Shown: positions 30,377 to 38,244 of the stretch, piece after piece | Layout: each line of letters opens with the position of its first letter | How positions within the stretch are numbered: the first letter of the stretch is position 1 | Origin: Ornithomonoglobus_A sp034090805 | GTDB taxonomy: Bacteria > Bacillota > Clostridia > UBA1381 | NCBI GenBank assembly: GCA_034090805.1 | Contig: JAXDRV010000081.1 | Coordinates: 1-41,430 of the forward strand | Direction of reading: 5' to 3' | DNA: 41,430 nt | Position numbers and translations under genes: made by a program | Notes under the pieces: model-generated | Databases searched by the model: none | Told to the model about the DNA's origin: nothing | Seen by the model: only the letters and a program-made list of their open reading frames with translations

Positions 30377-31801
30377 TTAATTGATTTCTGTAATTTCGCC
30401 GTTAAGGCTCCAGGTATGCGCCTCGGTGATTTTTACCTTAACGTATTTGCCGATAAGCTCACGGCTTCCTTTAAAGTTTACGATCTTTGAGCTGTCGCAT
30501 CTGCCGGACAGCATTTCGGGATCGTTTTTTGATACTCCGTCAACAAGCACACGTTCAACTCTGCCGACGTATGCCTCGTTTTTCCGCTTTGAAATTTCGT
30601 TCTGCACCTCAAGCAGCCGTTCAAAATTCCTGTGGATTTCCTCCTCACTCAGGACAAAATCAAGCTTTGCCGCCGGTGTTCCCTCACGGCGTGAGTATAT
30701 GAACGAAAAAATACTGTCAAATTCGGCTTTGCGCAAAACATCGAGCGTTTCCTCAAAATCCTCGTTCGTTTCGGTCGGAAAACCGACTATAACGTCCGTT
30801 GAAAGAGAAATCCCCGGAATTTCACGCTTTACCTTTTCGATTTTTTCAAGATACTGCGCCTTTGTGTAGCGTCTGTTCATATCCTTCAGAATTTTATCCG
30901 AACCCGCCTGGAACGGGAGATGCAGCTGGCGGCACACCTTGTCACATTCCTTCATTGTGTTTATCAGCTTGTCACCGAAATCCTTGGGGTGCGAGGTCAT
31001 AAAGCGTATGCGCTCCACGCCCTCAACATCGTTTACCATTCGCAGAATATCACTGAAATCAATATCCTCGTCAAGATCCTTTCCGTAGGAATTGACATTT
31101 TGACCGAGCAGACAAATCTCCGTGCAGCCGCTGTCTACAAGCGCACGCACCTCGTTCATTATATCCTCCGGACGGCGGCTTCTTTCTCTGCCCCGAACAT
31201 ACGGCACAATGCAGTAGGAACAAAAATTATTGCACCCGTACATTATGCTTACCCATGCTTTGTCGGAGCTTTCTCGCATTATCGGAATATCCTCGGCAAC
31301 AGCTCCCTCCGAATCCGTTATTTCCGTCACGGTTTTGTTTTCCGTAAGAGCCTTGTACAAAAGCTCCGGCATTTTGTAAAGCGCATGAGTTCCGAATATC
31401 AGGTCGACGTTTGTGTATACCTTTTTGATCTTTTCGGTGATATGCTCCTGCTGCACCATGCAGCCGCACACCGCCGTAACAAGCTCCGGCCGCTCCTCCT
31501 TCATATGCTTTAAAATGCCAAGTCTGCCGAAAACCTTCTGTTCTGCATTCTCCCTTACGGCGCAGGTATTGTAGATTATGAAATCCGCATTTTCCTCCGT
31601 ATCCGTAAAGTCATAGCCGCACTCCCTGAGCATACCTCGTATGCGCTCGGTGTCGTTTTCGTTTTGCTGACAGCCGTAGGTTCTCGTGCAGGCAAGAGGC
31701 TTGTGTCCCGTCTTAACCGCAAAATTTGCGTTAAGCTCCCTCAGCCTCGCCGTAAATTCACGCTGCTCCGCCATCTGCTCGGCGGTTATAGTATTTGCCA
31801 T
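30377..31801 (-). CDS. miaB: tRNA-2-methylthio-N6-dimethylallyladenosine synthase
   Basis: The 474-residue radical SAM methylthiotransferase adds the 2-methylthio group to i6A37 of tRNA, the step after MiaA. The N-terminal domain has TYGCQQNENDTE (C44), YNTCAVRENAEQKVFG and CGCM for the auxiliary 4Fe-4S cluster. CNNFCSYC near residue 190 binds the radical SAM cluster, followed by VPYVRGRERSR. A TRAM domain closes the C-terminus (GRVERVLVDG). It shares an operon-like run with the RicA-like gene, mutS, mutL and miaA. Its leader has GTGAAGGGAGTTAACGGT, like those of mutS and xseB. Confidence 0.97.
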   Translation of the reverse strand: MANTITAEQMAEQREFTARLRELNANFAVKTGHKPLACTRTYGCQQNENDTERIRGMLRECGYDFTDTEENADFIIYNTCAVRENAEQKVFGRLGILKHMKEERPELVTAVCGCMVQQEHITEKIKKVYTNVDLIFGTHALYKMPELLYKALTENKTVTEITDSEGAVAEDIPIMRESSDKAWVSIMYGCNNFCSYCIVPYVRGRERSRRPEDIMNEVRALVDSGCTEICLLGQNVNSYGKDLDEDIDFSDILRMVNDVEGVERIRFMTSHPKDFGDKLINTMKECDKVCRQLHLPFQAGSDKILKDMNRRYTKAQYLEKIEKVKREIPGISLSTDVIVGFPTETNEDFEETLDVLRKAEFDSIFSFIYSRREGTPAAKLDFVLSEEEIHRNFERLLEVQNEISKRKNEAYVGRVERVLVDGVSKNDPEMLSGRCDSSKIVNFKGSRELIGKYVKVKITEAHTWSLNGEITEIN

Positions 31802-31835
31802 ATTTGTGACCGTTAACTCCCTTCACAAGCATTTT

Positions 31836-32132
31836 TTAAAATTCGTAATCAACAACACGTCTTTCGCTTACATTCGGACGAACGTATTCTGCGCCCACAG
31901 CCTTATGCTCCGGATGATTGATGTAGGTATTTAAGTCATCCGCCGACTTAAAGGTCGATACAAGCACCAGATCCGATGCGGCCTCTGTTTCGTTAAAGTT
32001 GATTCCAACCTCTATATCCTCGATTACGCTTATTTTGCCCTTGAGCGCCTCAAGCTTTTCCTTTATTGTCTTTGCAGTCTGTTCTGCGTTCGGCGTATTT
32101 TTCAAACGCCATACAACTATATGTCTTACCAT
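31836..32132 (-). CDS. Dabb (stress-responsive alpha/beta barrel) domain protein
   Basis: ATG 32132 with AAAGGA upstream gives 98 residues starting MVRHIVVWRLKNTPNAEQTA. The sequence HIVVWRLK, IEVGINFNE and VDYEF fits the ferredoxin-like dimeric Dabb domain. Members have been linked to stress responses in plants and to cyclases in other organisms, but bacterial stand-alone forms have no settled function. It is the promoter-proximal gene upstream of miaB with a 34-base gap. Confidence 0.9.
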   Translation of the reverse strand: MVRHIVVWRLKNTPNAEQTAKTIKEKLEALKGKISVIEDIEVGINFNETEAASDLVLVSTFKSADDLNTYINHPEHKAVGAEYVRPNVSERRVVDYEF

Positions 32133-32173
32133 AGGTTCGTTTCCTTTCATGTTTTTTTGCTTATCACCAATAT

Positions 32174-32202
32174 ATTATAGCATTTTTTTAAAAAAATTTC
32201 AA
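32174..32202 (-). promoter_or_regulatory. Sigma-A promoter for the Dabb-miaB-mutSL cluster
   Basis: TTGAAA (32202-32197), 17-base spacer and TATAAT (32179-32174) on the minus strand. The spacer is a run of T then A. Start would be near 32167, 35 bases before the Dabb ATG. It diverges from the plus-strand promoter at 32244. Confidence 0.75.
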
Positions 32203-32229
32203 TAAATTTTCAATAATAAATTGTTTTTA

Positions 32230-32259
32230 TTGCAATATGGTGGTATAATAAGATATAAT
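32230..32259 (+). promoter_or_regulatory. Probable promoter region for the metallophosphoesterase operon
   Basis: Two TATAAT boxes lie at 32244-32249 (preceded by TGG, an extended -10) and 32254-32259. -35 matches are weak: TTGTTT at 32221 with 17 bases to the first, TTGCAA at 32230 with 18 to the second. Either would start transcription shortly before the ATG at 32299. Confidence 0.6.
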
Positions 32260-32298
32260 GGTATTGAATTTGATTAAAATTAAGAGGAATTGGCAATT

Positions 32299-33132
32299 AT
32301 GAAAGGCTTTTTGAAAACCGCCGCCGTTGCGGGCGGAGTGCTTTGCGTCGTTAAGGGCTTTGACAACAGAATAGAAATTACGGATTACAAAATCACCTCG
32401 CCGAAAATCGCTCCCGGCTTTAACGGGTACAGAATACTTCAGATTTCCGACTTCCACTGCGACACACTTCCGGGACTTGTTGAGGAAATACAGTCGCTTT
32501 CTCCCGATATAATCGTGTCCACGGGCGATCTGGTGCATGACAAGGGCAGCTATAAGCCGGGTGTTCGGCTGATGGAGCGTCTTATAAAAATCGCCCCGGT
32601 CTATGCGGTGACGGGCAATCACGATGTATGGCGGGCGGATTATCCCTCGCTTGAGCGTGAGCTTGACGCTCTCGGAGTGAAAACACTCCATGACGAGTGC
32701 GTATTTTTAAAGCAAGGTGACGACGAGCTTCGCCTTGCCGGAATTGACGATCCGTTTGCAATGGAAAAGACAAACATCGAGGAAAACATACAAGCCTCGA
32801 TTGCACGCATACCGCATTATGACGGCTACACGATACTTCTTTTTCATCGTGCGAATCAGATGGATATACTGAAACACCACAGCTTTGACCTGATACTTGC
32901 CGGACATATGCACGGCGGACAGTTCAGACTGCCCTGGGGGACGGGCGTGTGCGCTCCCAAATCAAGCTGGGGCTCAAACTCAAAGGCGCTGTTCCCGAAA
33001 TATTTTGCCGGTCTTTACGAAAGTCACGGCACAAAGATGATCGTAAACAGAGGATTGGGAAATCCCATGATTATCCCACGGCTCTTTAACCGTCCCGAAA
33101 TTACGGTAATAGAGCTGGAGCATGAAAGTTGA
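32299..33132 (+). CDS. Calcineurin-like metallophosphoesterase (YkuE type)
   Basis: ATG 32299 with AAGAGGA upstream gives 277 residues. One short N-terminal hydrophobic segment (GFLKTAAVAGGVLCVV) may be a membrane anchor or uncleaved signal. Metal-binding motifs in order: ILQISDFHCD, STGDLVH, VTGNHDVW, then LILAGHMHGGQFRLPW near residue 215. This arrangement matches the YkuE-like subgroup. Known relatives act on lipid A precursors or phospholipids; the substrate here is unknown. Only 13 bases separate its stop from a small gene candidate and then a nuclease-fold gene. Confidence 0.93.
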   Translation: MKGFLKTAAVAGGVLCVVKGFDNRIEITDYKITSPKIAPGFNGYRILQISDFHCDTLPGLVEEIQSLSPDIIVSTGDLVHDKGSYKPGVRLMERLIKIAPVYAVTGNHDVWRADYPSLERELDALGVKTLHDECVFLKQGDDELRLAGIDDPFAMEKTNIEENIQASIARIPHYDGYTILLFHRANQMDILKHHSFDLILAGHMHGGQFRLPWGTGVCAPKSSWGSNSKALFPKYFAGLYESHGTKMIVNRGLGNPMIIPRLFNRPEITVIELEHES

Positions 33133-33145
33133 GGAGAAAATTACC

Positions 33146-33217
33146 ATGTCAACAAAAACCACAATCATAATTCAACAGGGGTATAATCTCCTAACAGGAA
33201 AAGCGGTTTTAATATGA
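33146..33217 (+). CDS. Candidate 23-residue small protein or leader peptide
   Basis: ATG 33146 is preceded by GAGGAG at 9 bases, as good as any site in the window. The frame reads MSTKTTIIIQQGYNLLTGKA plus VLI and stops at TGA 33215-33217, overlapping the ATG of the next gene (ATGA at 33214). The next gene has only a distant weak AGGA, so it may rely on coupling to this frame. I know no family for it. It may be a real small protein, a coupling leader, or a remnant. Confidence 0.5.
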   Translation: MSTKTTIIIQQGYNLLTGKAVLI

Positions 33218-33927
33218 AAGAAGAGGAACTTTTTGCACCGGTAAAGCGGCTTTTCGAGCAGGAGGGCTACAGCGTAAACGCCGAGGTCAGGGACTGTGAC
33301 GTGACCGCCTCCGCAGGTGATGAGCTTATAATTATCGAGCTTAAAACAAACCTGTCGGTTGCGCTTTTGGCACAGGGACTTAAGCGTCAGCGCTGCGGCG
33401 CAGACGTATACGTTGCCGTTCCCAAGCCGAAAAATTACTCTCCCAAAAAATTAAAGGACGTGTTTTACGTTCTCAAAAAGCTTGAGCTGGGACTGATATT
33501 TGTCACGCTCCGCGGCGAGCTGTCCTTTGCGGAGATAATCCTTGAGCCTAAGGAATACAAAAAGCCGGCAAAAAACATAAAAAAGCGCCGTGAGATTTTA
33601 AACGAAATCGGCGGCCGCACCGTAGACGTAAACACCGGAGGCGTAACGAAAAAGAAAATCGCCACCGCCTATACCGAAAAATGTATAAACATAGCGTGTA
33701 TTCTCGACAAATACGGACCTCTCTCGCCCAAGCGCATACGTGAGCTGGGCGGCGATGAAAAGTGCGGATATATCCTGCGCTTTAACGCCTACGGCTGGTT
33801 TGAAAGAGTCGAAAAGGGGATATACGCAATAACCACCCACGGACGTCTCGGACTTCTCGATTATCCGGAGCTTGAGAGGTATTATACCTCGCTCCTTGAG
33901 CAAAATGAAAAACAGGATTTATCCTGA
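33214..33927 (+). CDS. DUF2161 protein, putative PD-(D/E)XK nuclease-fold
   Basis: The 237-residue product begins MKEEELFAPVKRLFEQEGYS. An IIIELKTNLS segment near residues 39-48, preceded by an acidic CDVTAS stretch, gives the D...ExK pattern of PD-(D/E)XK nucleases, consistent with the DUF2161 family. The C-terminal part (about 160-230) looks like a winged-helix domain (GPLSPKRIRELGG, RFNAYGWFERVEKGIYAIT). Function is not known. It lies in a run of nucleic-acid genes (nusB, xseA, xseB). Its start overlaps the stop of the small frame at 33146. Confidence 0.85.
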   Translation: MKEEELFAPVKRLFEQEGYSVNAEVRDCDVTASAGDELIIIELKTNLSVALLAQGLKRQRCGADVYVAVPKPKNYSPKKLKDVFYVLKKLELGLIFVTLRGELSFAEIILEPKEYKKPAKNIKKRREILNEIGGRTVDVNTGGVTKKKIATAYTEKCINIACILDKYGPLSPKRIRELGGDEKCGYILRFNAYGWFERVEKGIYAITTHGRLGLLDYPELERYYTSLLEQNEKQDLS

Positions 33928-33957
33928 TTACATAATACCACGAAAGGAATTTATCAA

Positions 33958-34371
33958 ATGAGAAAAAAACAAACACGCAGCGAGGCACGTGCAGCTGCCT
34001 TCACGCAAATATTTCAGCTTAATCAGCAGGGCGGCAACAAGGGCGAGATGATGGAGCATCTCCTAAACGCAATGCCGGAATGTGAGGACAATCTCGGCTA
34101 CATACAATCCGTTGTGAACGGAGTTGACGAAAAGCGTGACGAGCTTAACGAGCTGATAAGCCAAAATCTGAAAAAAGGCTGGACGCTTAACAGAATTTCA
34201 AAGGTTTCTCACTCAATTTTAAAGCTTGCAATATACGAAATAAAATACGTCGATGACGTCCCCGAAAAAGTTGCCATAAACGAGGCAGTAAATCTCGCAA
34301 AAACCTACGGTGACGAGGACGATGCAAAATTCGTAAACGGAATCCTTGCGTCAATAGTAAAATCGCTATGA
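33958..34371 (+). CDS. nusB: Transcription antitermination factor NusB
   Basis: The 137-residue helical protein has the N-terminal RSEARAAAFTQIFQ and C-terminal VPEKVAINEAVNLAKTYGDE signature of NusB. NusB with S10 (NusE) binds boxA RNA and supports rRNA antitermination. AAAGGA precedes the ATG. Its stop overlaps the next start (ATGA), so translation is coupled. Confidence 0.97.
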   Translation: MRKKQTRSEARAAAFTQIFQLNQQGGNKGEMMEHLLNAMPECEDNLGYIQSVVNGVDEKRDELNELISQNLKKGWTLNRISKVSHSILKLAIYEIKYVDDVPEKVAINEAVNLAKTYGDEDDAKFVNGILASIVKSL

Positions 34372-35342
34372 TTTTTCTCGGCTTTGACACAAGCAATTAC
34401 ACCACCTCCGCCGCTGCCGTTATCGGCGGCGAATATATAAATCTGCGCTCGATTTTGCCCGTAAAGCAAGGCGAAAGAGGTCTGCGGCAGTCGGACGGTG
34501 TGTTTCATCATACAAAAAATATCGGCGAAATCTATGATAAACTCGACATTGACTTTTCACAGGTATGCGCCGTAGGAGTCAGCACTCGTCCGCGGAACGT
34601 CAGCGGCTCGTATATGCCGGTGTTCCTTGTCGGCGAGGCATTCGGAAGAGGTGTCGCACACTCTCTCGGTGTGCCGCTTTACGAATTTTCGCATCAGGAC
34701 GGTCACATAATGGCGGGTATTTTCTCCGCTCATGCGGACGAGCTGCTAAACGGCAGATTTTTGTCCGTGCATTTAAGCGGCGGAACTACCGAAATCCTCG
34801 CAAGCAAATTCGACGGCGGCAGCTTTGTAAACGAAATCGTCGGCGGCACAAGGGATATAAGCGCCGGTCAGTTTGTCGACAGAACGGGAGTGTACCTCGG
34901 TATGCGTTTCCCCTGCGGACGGGAGCTTGAGGCTCTTGCATCGGGGACACTAAATTTAAATAATGCAAGGACACTAAATCAAAGCAAACCGGGGACACTA
35001 AAGCTTCCCGTATCGGAAAAAGACGGATACGTAAATTTTTCGGGAGTGGAAACGAAAATAAAGCAGCTTATCGGCAGTGCAGAGCCGCAGGAGATTGCGG
35101 CGGCTGTATTTGAAAACATAGGAGAAACGCTGTGCCGTGCGATAAATTCCGCCATTTGCAAAACGAGACTTGAGCGTATACTCATAGTCGGCGGCGTTGC
35201 GTCAAATTCAATTTTAAGAGAACGCTTTAAAAGCGGCATAAACGGCAAGGTCTTTTTCGGCAGTGCGGAGCTTTCCTCCGACAACGCAGTCGGAACGGCA
35301 CGGCTTGCCGAGACATCATTTTTAAAGCAAAACAGGAGGTGA
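34368..35342 (+). CDS. TsaD/Kae1-like (M22 glycoprotease-fold) protein
   Basis: The 324-residue product has the ASKHA fold of the Kae1/TsaD family: GFDTSNYTTSAA at the N-terminus, SHQDGH (equivalent to HxEGH) near 110, LSGGTTEI, FSGVETKIKQL and GGVASNSILRERF. It is shorter and more divergent than the true t6A enzyme TsaD, and this paralog often precedes xseA in Clostridia. Its activity is not established. A linker near residues 192-215 encodes S-G-T-L-N, R-T-L-N and G-T-L-K from a 24-bp tandem DNA repeat. Its stop overlaps the AGGAGG site of xseA. Confidence 0.85.
   Translation: MIFLGFDTSNYTTSAAAVIGGEYINLRSILPVKQGERGLRQSDGVFHHTKNIGEIYDKLDIDFSQVCAVGVSTRPRNVSGSYMPVFLVGEAFGRGVAHSLGVPLYEFSHQDGHIMAGIFSAHADELLNGRFLSVHLSGGTTEILASKFDGGSFVNEIVGGTRDISAGQFVDRTGVYLGMRFPCGRELEALASGTLNLNNARTLNQSKPGTLKLPVSEKDGYVNFSGVETKIKQLIGSAEPQEIAAAVFENIGETLCRAINSAICKTRLERILIVGGVASNSILRERFKSGINGKVFFGSAELSSDNAVGTARLAETSFLKQNRR
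34943..35002 (+). repeat. Three copies of GGACACTAAA at 24-bp period inside the TsaD-like gene
   Basis: The word starts at 34945, 34969 and 34993; two copies extend to GGGGACACTAAA. The period is exactly 24 bases, so the frame is kept (8 codons). The same word occurs four times in mutL in another frame. Confidence 0.8.
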
Positions 35343-35351
35343 CAAGCCTTA

Positions 35352-36530
35352 ATGGAACCGAGAATTGCGACAGTGTCGCAGATAAACGGATACATCAAAA
35401 AAATACTTGACAAAAACATAATCCTAAACAACGTCTGGGTAAAGGGCGAGCTGTCAAACTTCAAGCGCCATTATTCAGGGCATATCTACACCACACTCAA
35501 GGACGAGGGCGGAGTTTTAAAGGCAGTCATGTTCAGAGGTGCGGCATCATCGCTTGCGTTTATGCCGCAGGACGGCATGAAGGTGCTTGCACGGGGACGT
35601 GTGGGAGTATACGAAAACGGCGGTGTGTATCAGCTTTATATCGAAGAGATGATCCCCGACGGTGTCGGTGAGCTTTACATCGCCTATGAGCAGCTAAAGG
35701 CAAAGCTTCAAGCCGAAGGGCTGTTTGATGAGGGACACAAAAAACCCATTCCGAGATTTCCCTCAACGGTCGGAGTTATAACCGCCCCGACAGGTGCGGC
35801 GGTGCGTGATATAATAAACGTAATCACACGAAGATACCCGCTTGCGGAAATTGTGCTTTACCCTGCACAGGTACAGGGAACAGGCGCAGCTGAGAGCGTT
35901 GCCGCCGGGATAAAATACTTCAACGATACAAACGGCGCAGATACGATTATCGCAGGGCGCGGAGGCGGCAGCATAGAGGATTTATGGGCATTTAACGAAG
36001 AGATTGTCGCACGTGCGATATTTGATTCGCACATTCCGATAATTTCGGCTGTCGGTCACGAAACGGATTTCACGATAGCGGATTTTGTTGCGGATTTGCG
36101 TGCGCCAACACCGTCTGCCGCAGCGGAGATTGCGGTGCCGTCGGTGCTTGAACTATCCGGCTCGATTAATATGCAGCTGTCACGGCTCACTCAGGCGCAG
36201 ATAACACGGCTGAAAAACCTGAATCTGCGGCTCAATTCGCTAAAGCTGAAAACACCTCAGGAGATAATAAACGACAATTCACAGCGTCTTGACAATCTGA
36301 CGCACAGGCTTGCAAGCAATTTTAAGCTTATATTAATGCAGAAGAAAAAGGCTCTCGGCGAGCAGTCGGGAAAGCTCAACGCACTCAGTCCGCTGAACAC
36401 TCTTTCAAGAGGATACGCAATCCCCGTAAAGCCGGACGGTGCTGTCGTACGCAGCTGCGGGGAGGTTTCTCCGGGCGATGAATTTACGCTCAAGCTGCGT
36501 GACGGTGATATTGAATGTATTGTAAAGTAG
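35352..36530 (+). CDS. xseA: Exodeoxyribonuclease VII large subunit
   Basis: The 392-residue product has an N-terminal OB fold (NVWVKGELSNFKRHYSGHIY) and the XseA catalytic region with GVITAPTGAAVRDI, GRGGGSIEDLWAFNEE and AVGHETDFTIADFVADLRAPTPSAAAE. A coiled-coil C-terminus follows. With XseB it degrades single-stranded DNA to short fragments and can serve mismatch repair, whose mutSL genes are on the other strand nearby. AGGAGG overlaps the preceding stop. Confidence 0.97.
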   Translation: MEPRIATVSQINGYIKKILDKNIILNNVWVKGELSNFKRHYSGHIYTTLKDEGGVLKAVMFRGAASSLAFMPQDGMKVLARGRVGVYENGGVYQLYIEEMIPDGVGELYIAYEQLKAKLQAEGLFDEGHKKPIPRFPSTVGVITAPTGAAVRDIINVITRRYPLAEIVLYPAQVQGTGAAESVAAGIKYFNDTNGADTIIAGRGGGSIEDLWAFNEEIVARAIFDSHIPIISAVGHETDFTIADFVADLRAPTPSAAAEIAVPSVLELSGSINMQLSRLTQAQITRLKNLNLRLNSLKLKTPQEIINDNSQRLDNLTHRLASNFKLILMQKKKALGEQSGKLNALSPLNTLSRGYAIPVKPDGAVVRSCGEVSPGDEFTLKLRDGDIECIVK

Positions 36531-36541
36531 GATAAAGTTTG

Positions 36542-36625
36542 AAAAAAGATAAGAGGCACAGCTCGCCTTCTTTCGGGACTCGGAGTATACACATACGCCG
36601 CCGTCCCTCAAGAAGGCAACCTGCT
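36542..36625. repeat. Dispersed intergenic repeat, diverged reverse copy
   Basis: On the minus strand this segment reads in the same order as the core of the copies at 6077 and 23698: TTGAGG, CGTATGT, ATAC, CCGA, AAGG, CTTATC. Similarity is partial but continuous over about 80 bases with almost no gaps. It fills the xseA-xseB spacer, normally only a few bases long. Confidence 0.55.
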
Positions 36626-36675
36626 TGCTTCTATTTCCCCAAACGGGTTTTGTGAAAGGAGTTAATGGTTATATA

Positions 36676-36891
36676 ATGGCTACATTTGAGGAACAGATTA
36701 CAAAGTTAGAGGAAACGGTTCGGCTTTTGGAGCGCGGCGATATATCACTTGACGAATCGCTCAATCTTTTTGAGCAGGGCATAAAGCTTACAAAAGGCTG
36801 CCGTGAGCTTCTCGACAAAGCGGAAAATAAGGTAAAAATACTGGTAAACGGAGAAAAAGAGGATTTTGATGTCAATGAAGAACAGGCTTAA
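36676..36891 (+). CDS. xseB: Exodeoxyribonuclease VII small subunit
   Basis: ATG 36676 gives 71 residues: MATFEEQITKLEETVRLLER, then DISLDESLNLFEQGIKL and C-terminal LVNGEKEDF, all typical XseB helices. The Shine-Dalgarno GGAG lies 14 bases upstream. Closer to it is ATG GTT ATA TAA, a three-codon frame whose stop overlaps the xseB ATG (TAATG). The same leader type precedes mutS and miaB. xseB and ispA overlap by 23 bases. Confidence 0.95.
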   Translation: MATFEEQITKLEETVRLLERGDISLDESLNLFEQGIKLTKGCRELLDKAENKVKILVNGEKEDFDVNEEQA

Positions 36892-37750
36892 CAACGATAT
36901 TGCGGAAATAAACGACGCATTAAGGCGTTTTACGGCACATTCGGAAAATCCGCAGCATCAAATTTATGAGGCAATGGAATACAGCCTTTATGCCGGCGGA
37001 AAACGATTAAGACCCGTACTTATGCTCGAAACGGCAAAAATGTTCGGCGCAGATACAAAAGCAGTCATGCCCTTTGCCTGCGCCATGGAGATGATTCACA
37101 CATATTCGCTTATCCACGATGATCTGCCGGCAATGGATAACGACGACCTGCGCCGCGGCATGCCCACAAACCATAAAAAATTCGGTGAGGCAATTGCGAT
37201 ACTTGCGGGCGATGCGCTTTTAAACAAGGCTTTTGAAACGGTAACGTCCGTCACGGAGCTGCCGCCGGAGCGTGTGCTTAAGGCTGCGTCAATGCTTGCT
37301 GCGTCCTCCGGCACGGAGGGCATGATAGGCGGTCAGGTGGTGGATATTGAAAGCGAGGGACACAAAATCGATTTGCCGCAGCTTAAATATCTGCATCTTT
37401 TAAAGACGGGAGCAATTATCCGCTCGTCCTGCACGATAGGAGCGGTTCTCGGCGGAGCGGCAGAGCACGAGGTAAGGGCAGTTGACGAGTTTGCCTCAAA
37501 CCTCGGCGTGGCGTTTCAGATACGTGATGATATTCTCGACTGCACAGGCACGGTCGAGGAGCTTGGAAAGCCGATAGGCTCGGACGAGGCAGAGGACAAG
37601 AACACATACGTAAGTCTGCTCGGACTTGAAAAGTCACGTGAGCTTGTGGAGGAGTATTCCGCGAAAGCAAAGGCGGCTCTCGGCATTTTCAAAGAACGTG
37701 CCGACTTTTTGCTCCGGCTTACGGACTATCTTGTCAGCCGCAGCTCTTAA
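36869..37750 (+). CDS. ispA: Farnesyl/geranyl diphosphate synthase
   Basis: ATG 36869 (GAGG 6 bases upstream; another ATG at 36875 is possible) gives 293 residues. The first aspartate-rich motif is HDDLPAMDNDDLRRG near residue 85, and the second is QIRDDILDCTG near 220; GGKRLRP binds pyrophosphate. It condenses IPP with DMAPP and GPP to make farnesyl diphosphate, the precursor of undecaprenyl phosphate and quinones. The xseA-xseB-ispA order is common in Firmicutes. Confidence 0.95.
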   Translation: MSMKNRLNNDIAEINDALRRFTAHSENPQHQIYEAMEYSLYAGGKRLRPVLMLETAKMFGADTKAVMPFACAMEMIHTYSLIHDDLPAMDNDDLRRGMPTNHKKFGEAIAILAGDALLNKAFETVTSVTELPPERVLKAASMLAASSGTEGMIGGQVVDIESEGHKIDLPQLKYLHLLKTGAIIRSSCTIGAVLGGAAEHEVRAVDEFASNLGVAFQIRDDILDCTGTVEELGKPIGSDEAEDKNTYVSLLGLEKSRELVEEYSAKAKAALGIFKERADFLLRLTDYLVSRSS

Positions 37751-37773
37751 CATCGAACGGGAGGTAAATATCA

Positions 37774-38223
37774 ATGAGCTTTTTTAAAGAGCTGTGGGCA
37801 AATCAATGGCTTGTGACTGCACTTTTGGGCTGGTTCACAGCTCAGGTTTTAAAAATTCCGATAACGCTTATATTGGAAAAGCGCCTTGATTTTTCAAGGT
37901 TTTGGGGCTCCGGCGGAATGCCCTCGTCGCACTCCGCATTTACGACCTCGCTTGCCGTATCGATAGGCTTGACAAACGGCTTCGACTGCGCGGAATTTGC
38001 GCTTGCGTTCGTGCTTGCGTTTATCGTGATGTACGATGCGGCGGGAGTTCGGCAGAATGCCGGCAAGCAGGCAAATATACTGAATCAGGTAATGGACTAC
38101 CTCAAGCTGACCGAAAACGGCGAGCCGTACAAGCAGCTCAAAACACTTCTCGGTCATACACCGTTCGAGGTTCTAGGAGGAGCGGTTCTCGGAACGATAA
38201 TTGCACTTATAAGACATTTATAA
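37774..38223 (+). CDS. Divergent PAP2 family membrane protein (DUF212)
   Basis: The 149-residue protein has about four hydrophobic segments and GGMPSSHSAFTTSL near residues 47-60, the phosphatase-like PSSHS motif of the divergent PAP2 (DUF212) family, plus MYDAAGVRQNAGKQA. Substrate is unknown. GGGAGG precedes the ATG, 23 bases after ispA. Next to ispA, a prenyl (pyro)phosphatase role is an attractive inference but nothing in the sequence proves it. Confidence 0.88.
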   Translation: MSFFKELWANQWLVTALLGWFTAQVLKIPITLILEKRLDFSRFWGSGGMPSSHSAFTTSLAVSIGLTNGFDCAEFALAFVLAFIVMYDAAGVRQNAGKQANILNQVMDYLKLTENGEPYKQLKTLLGHTPFEVLGGAVLGTIIALIRHL

Positions 38224-38244
38224 ATCAGAAAGGACTAGTTTACG

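Noticed and set aside
34943..35002. Short regularly spaced repeats as a CRISPR array
   Set aside because: The unit is 24 bp with a conserved word of about 10-12 bases and lies in frame within a gene; no long direct repeats with unique spacers and no cas genes.
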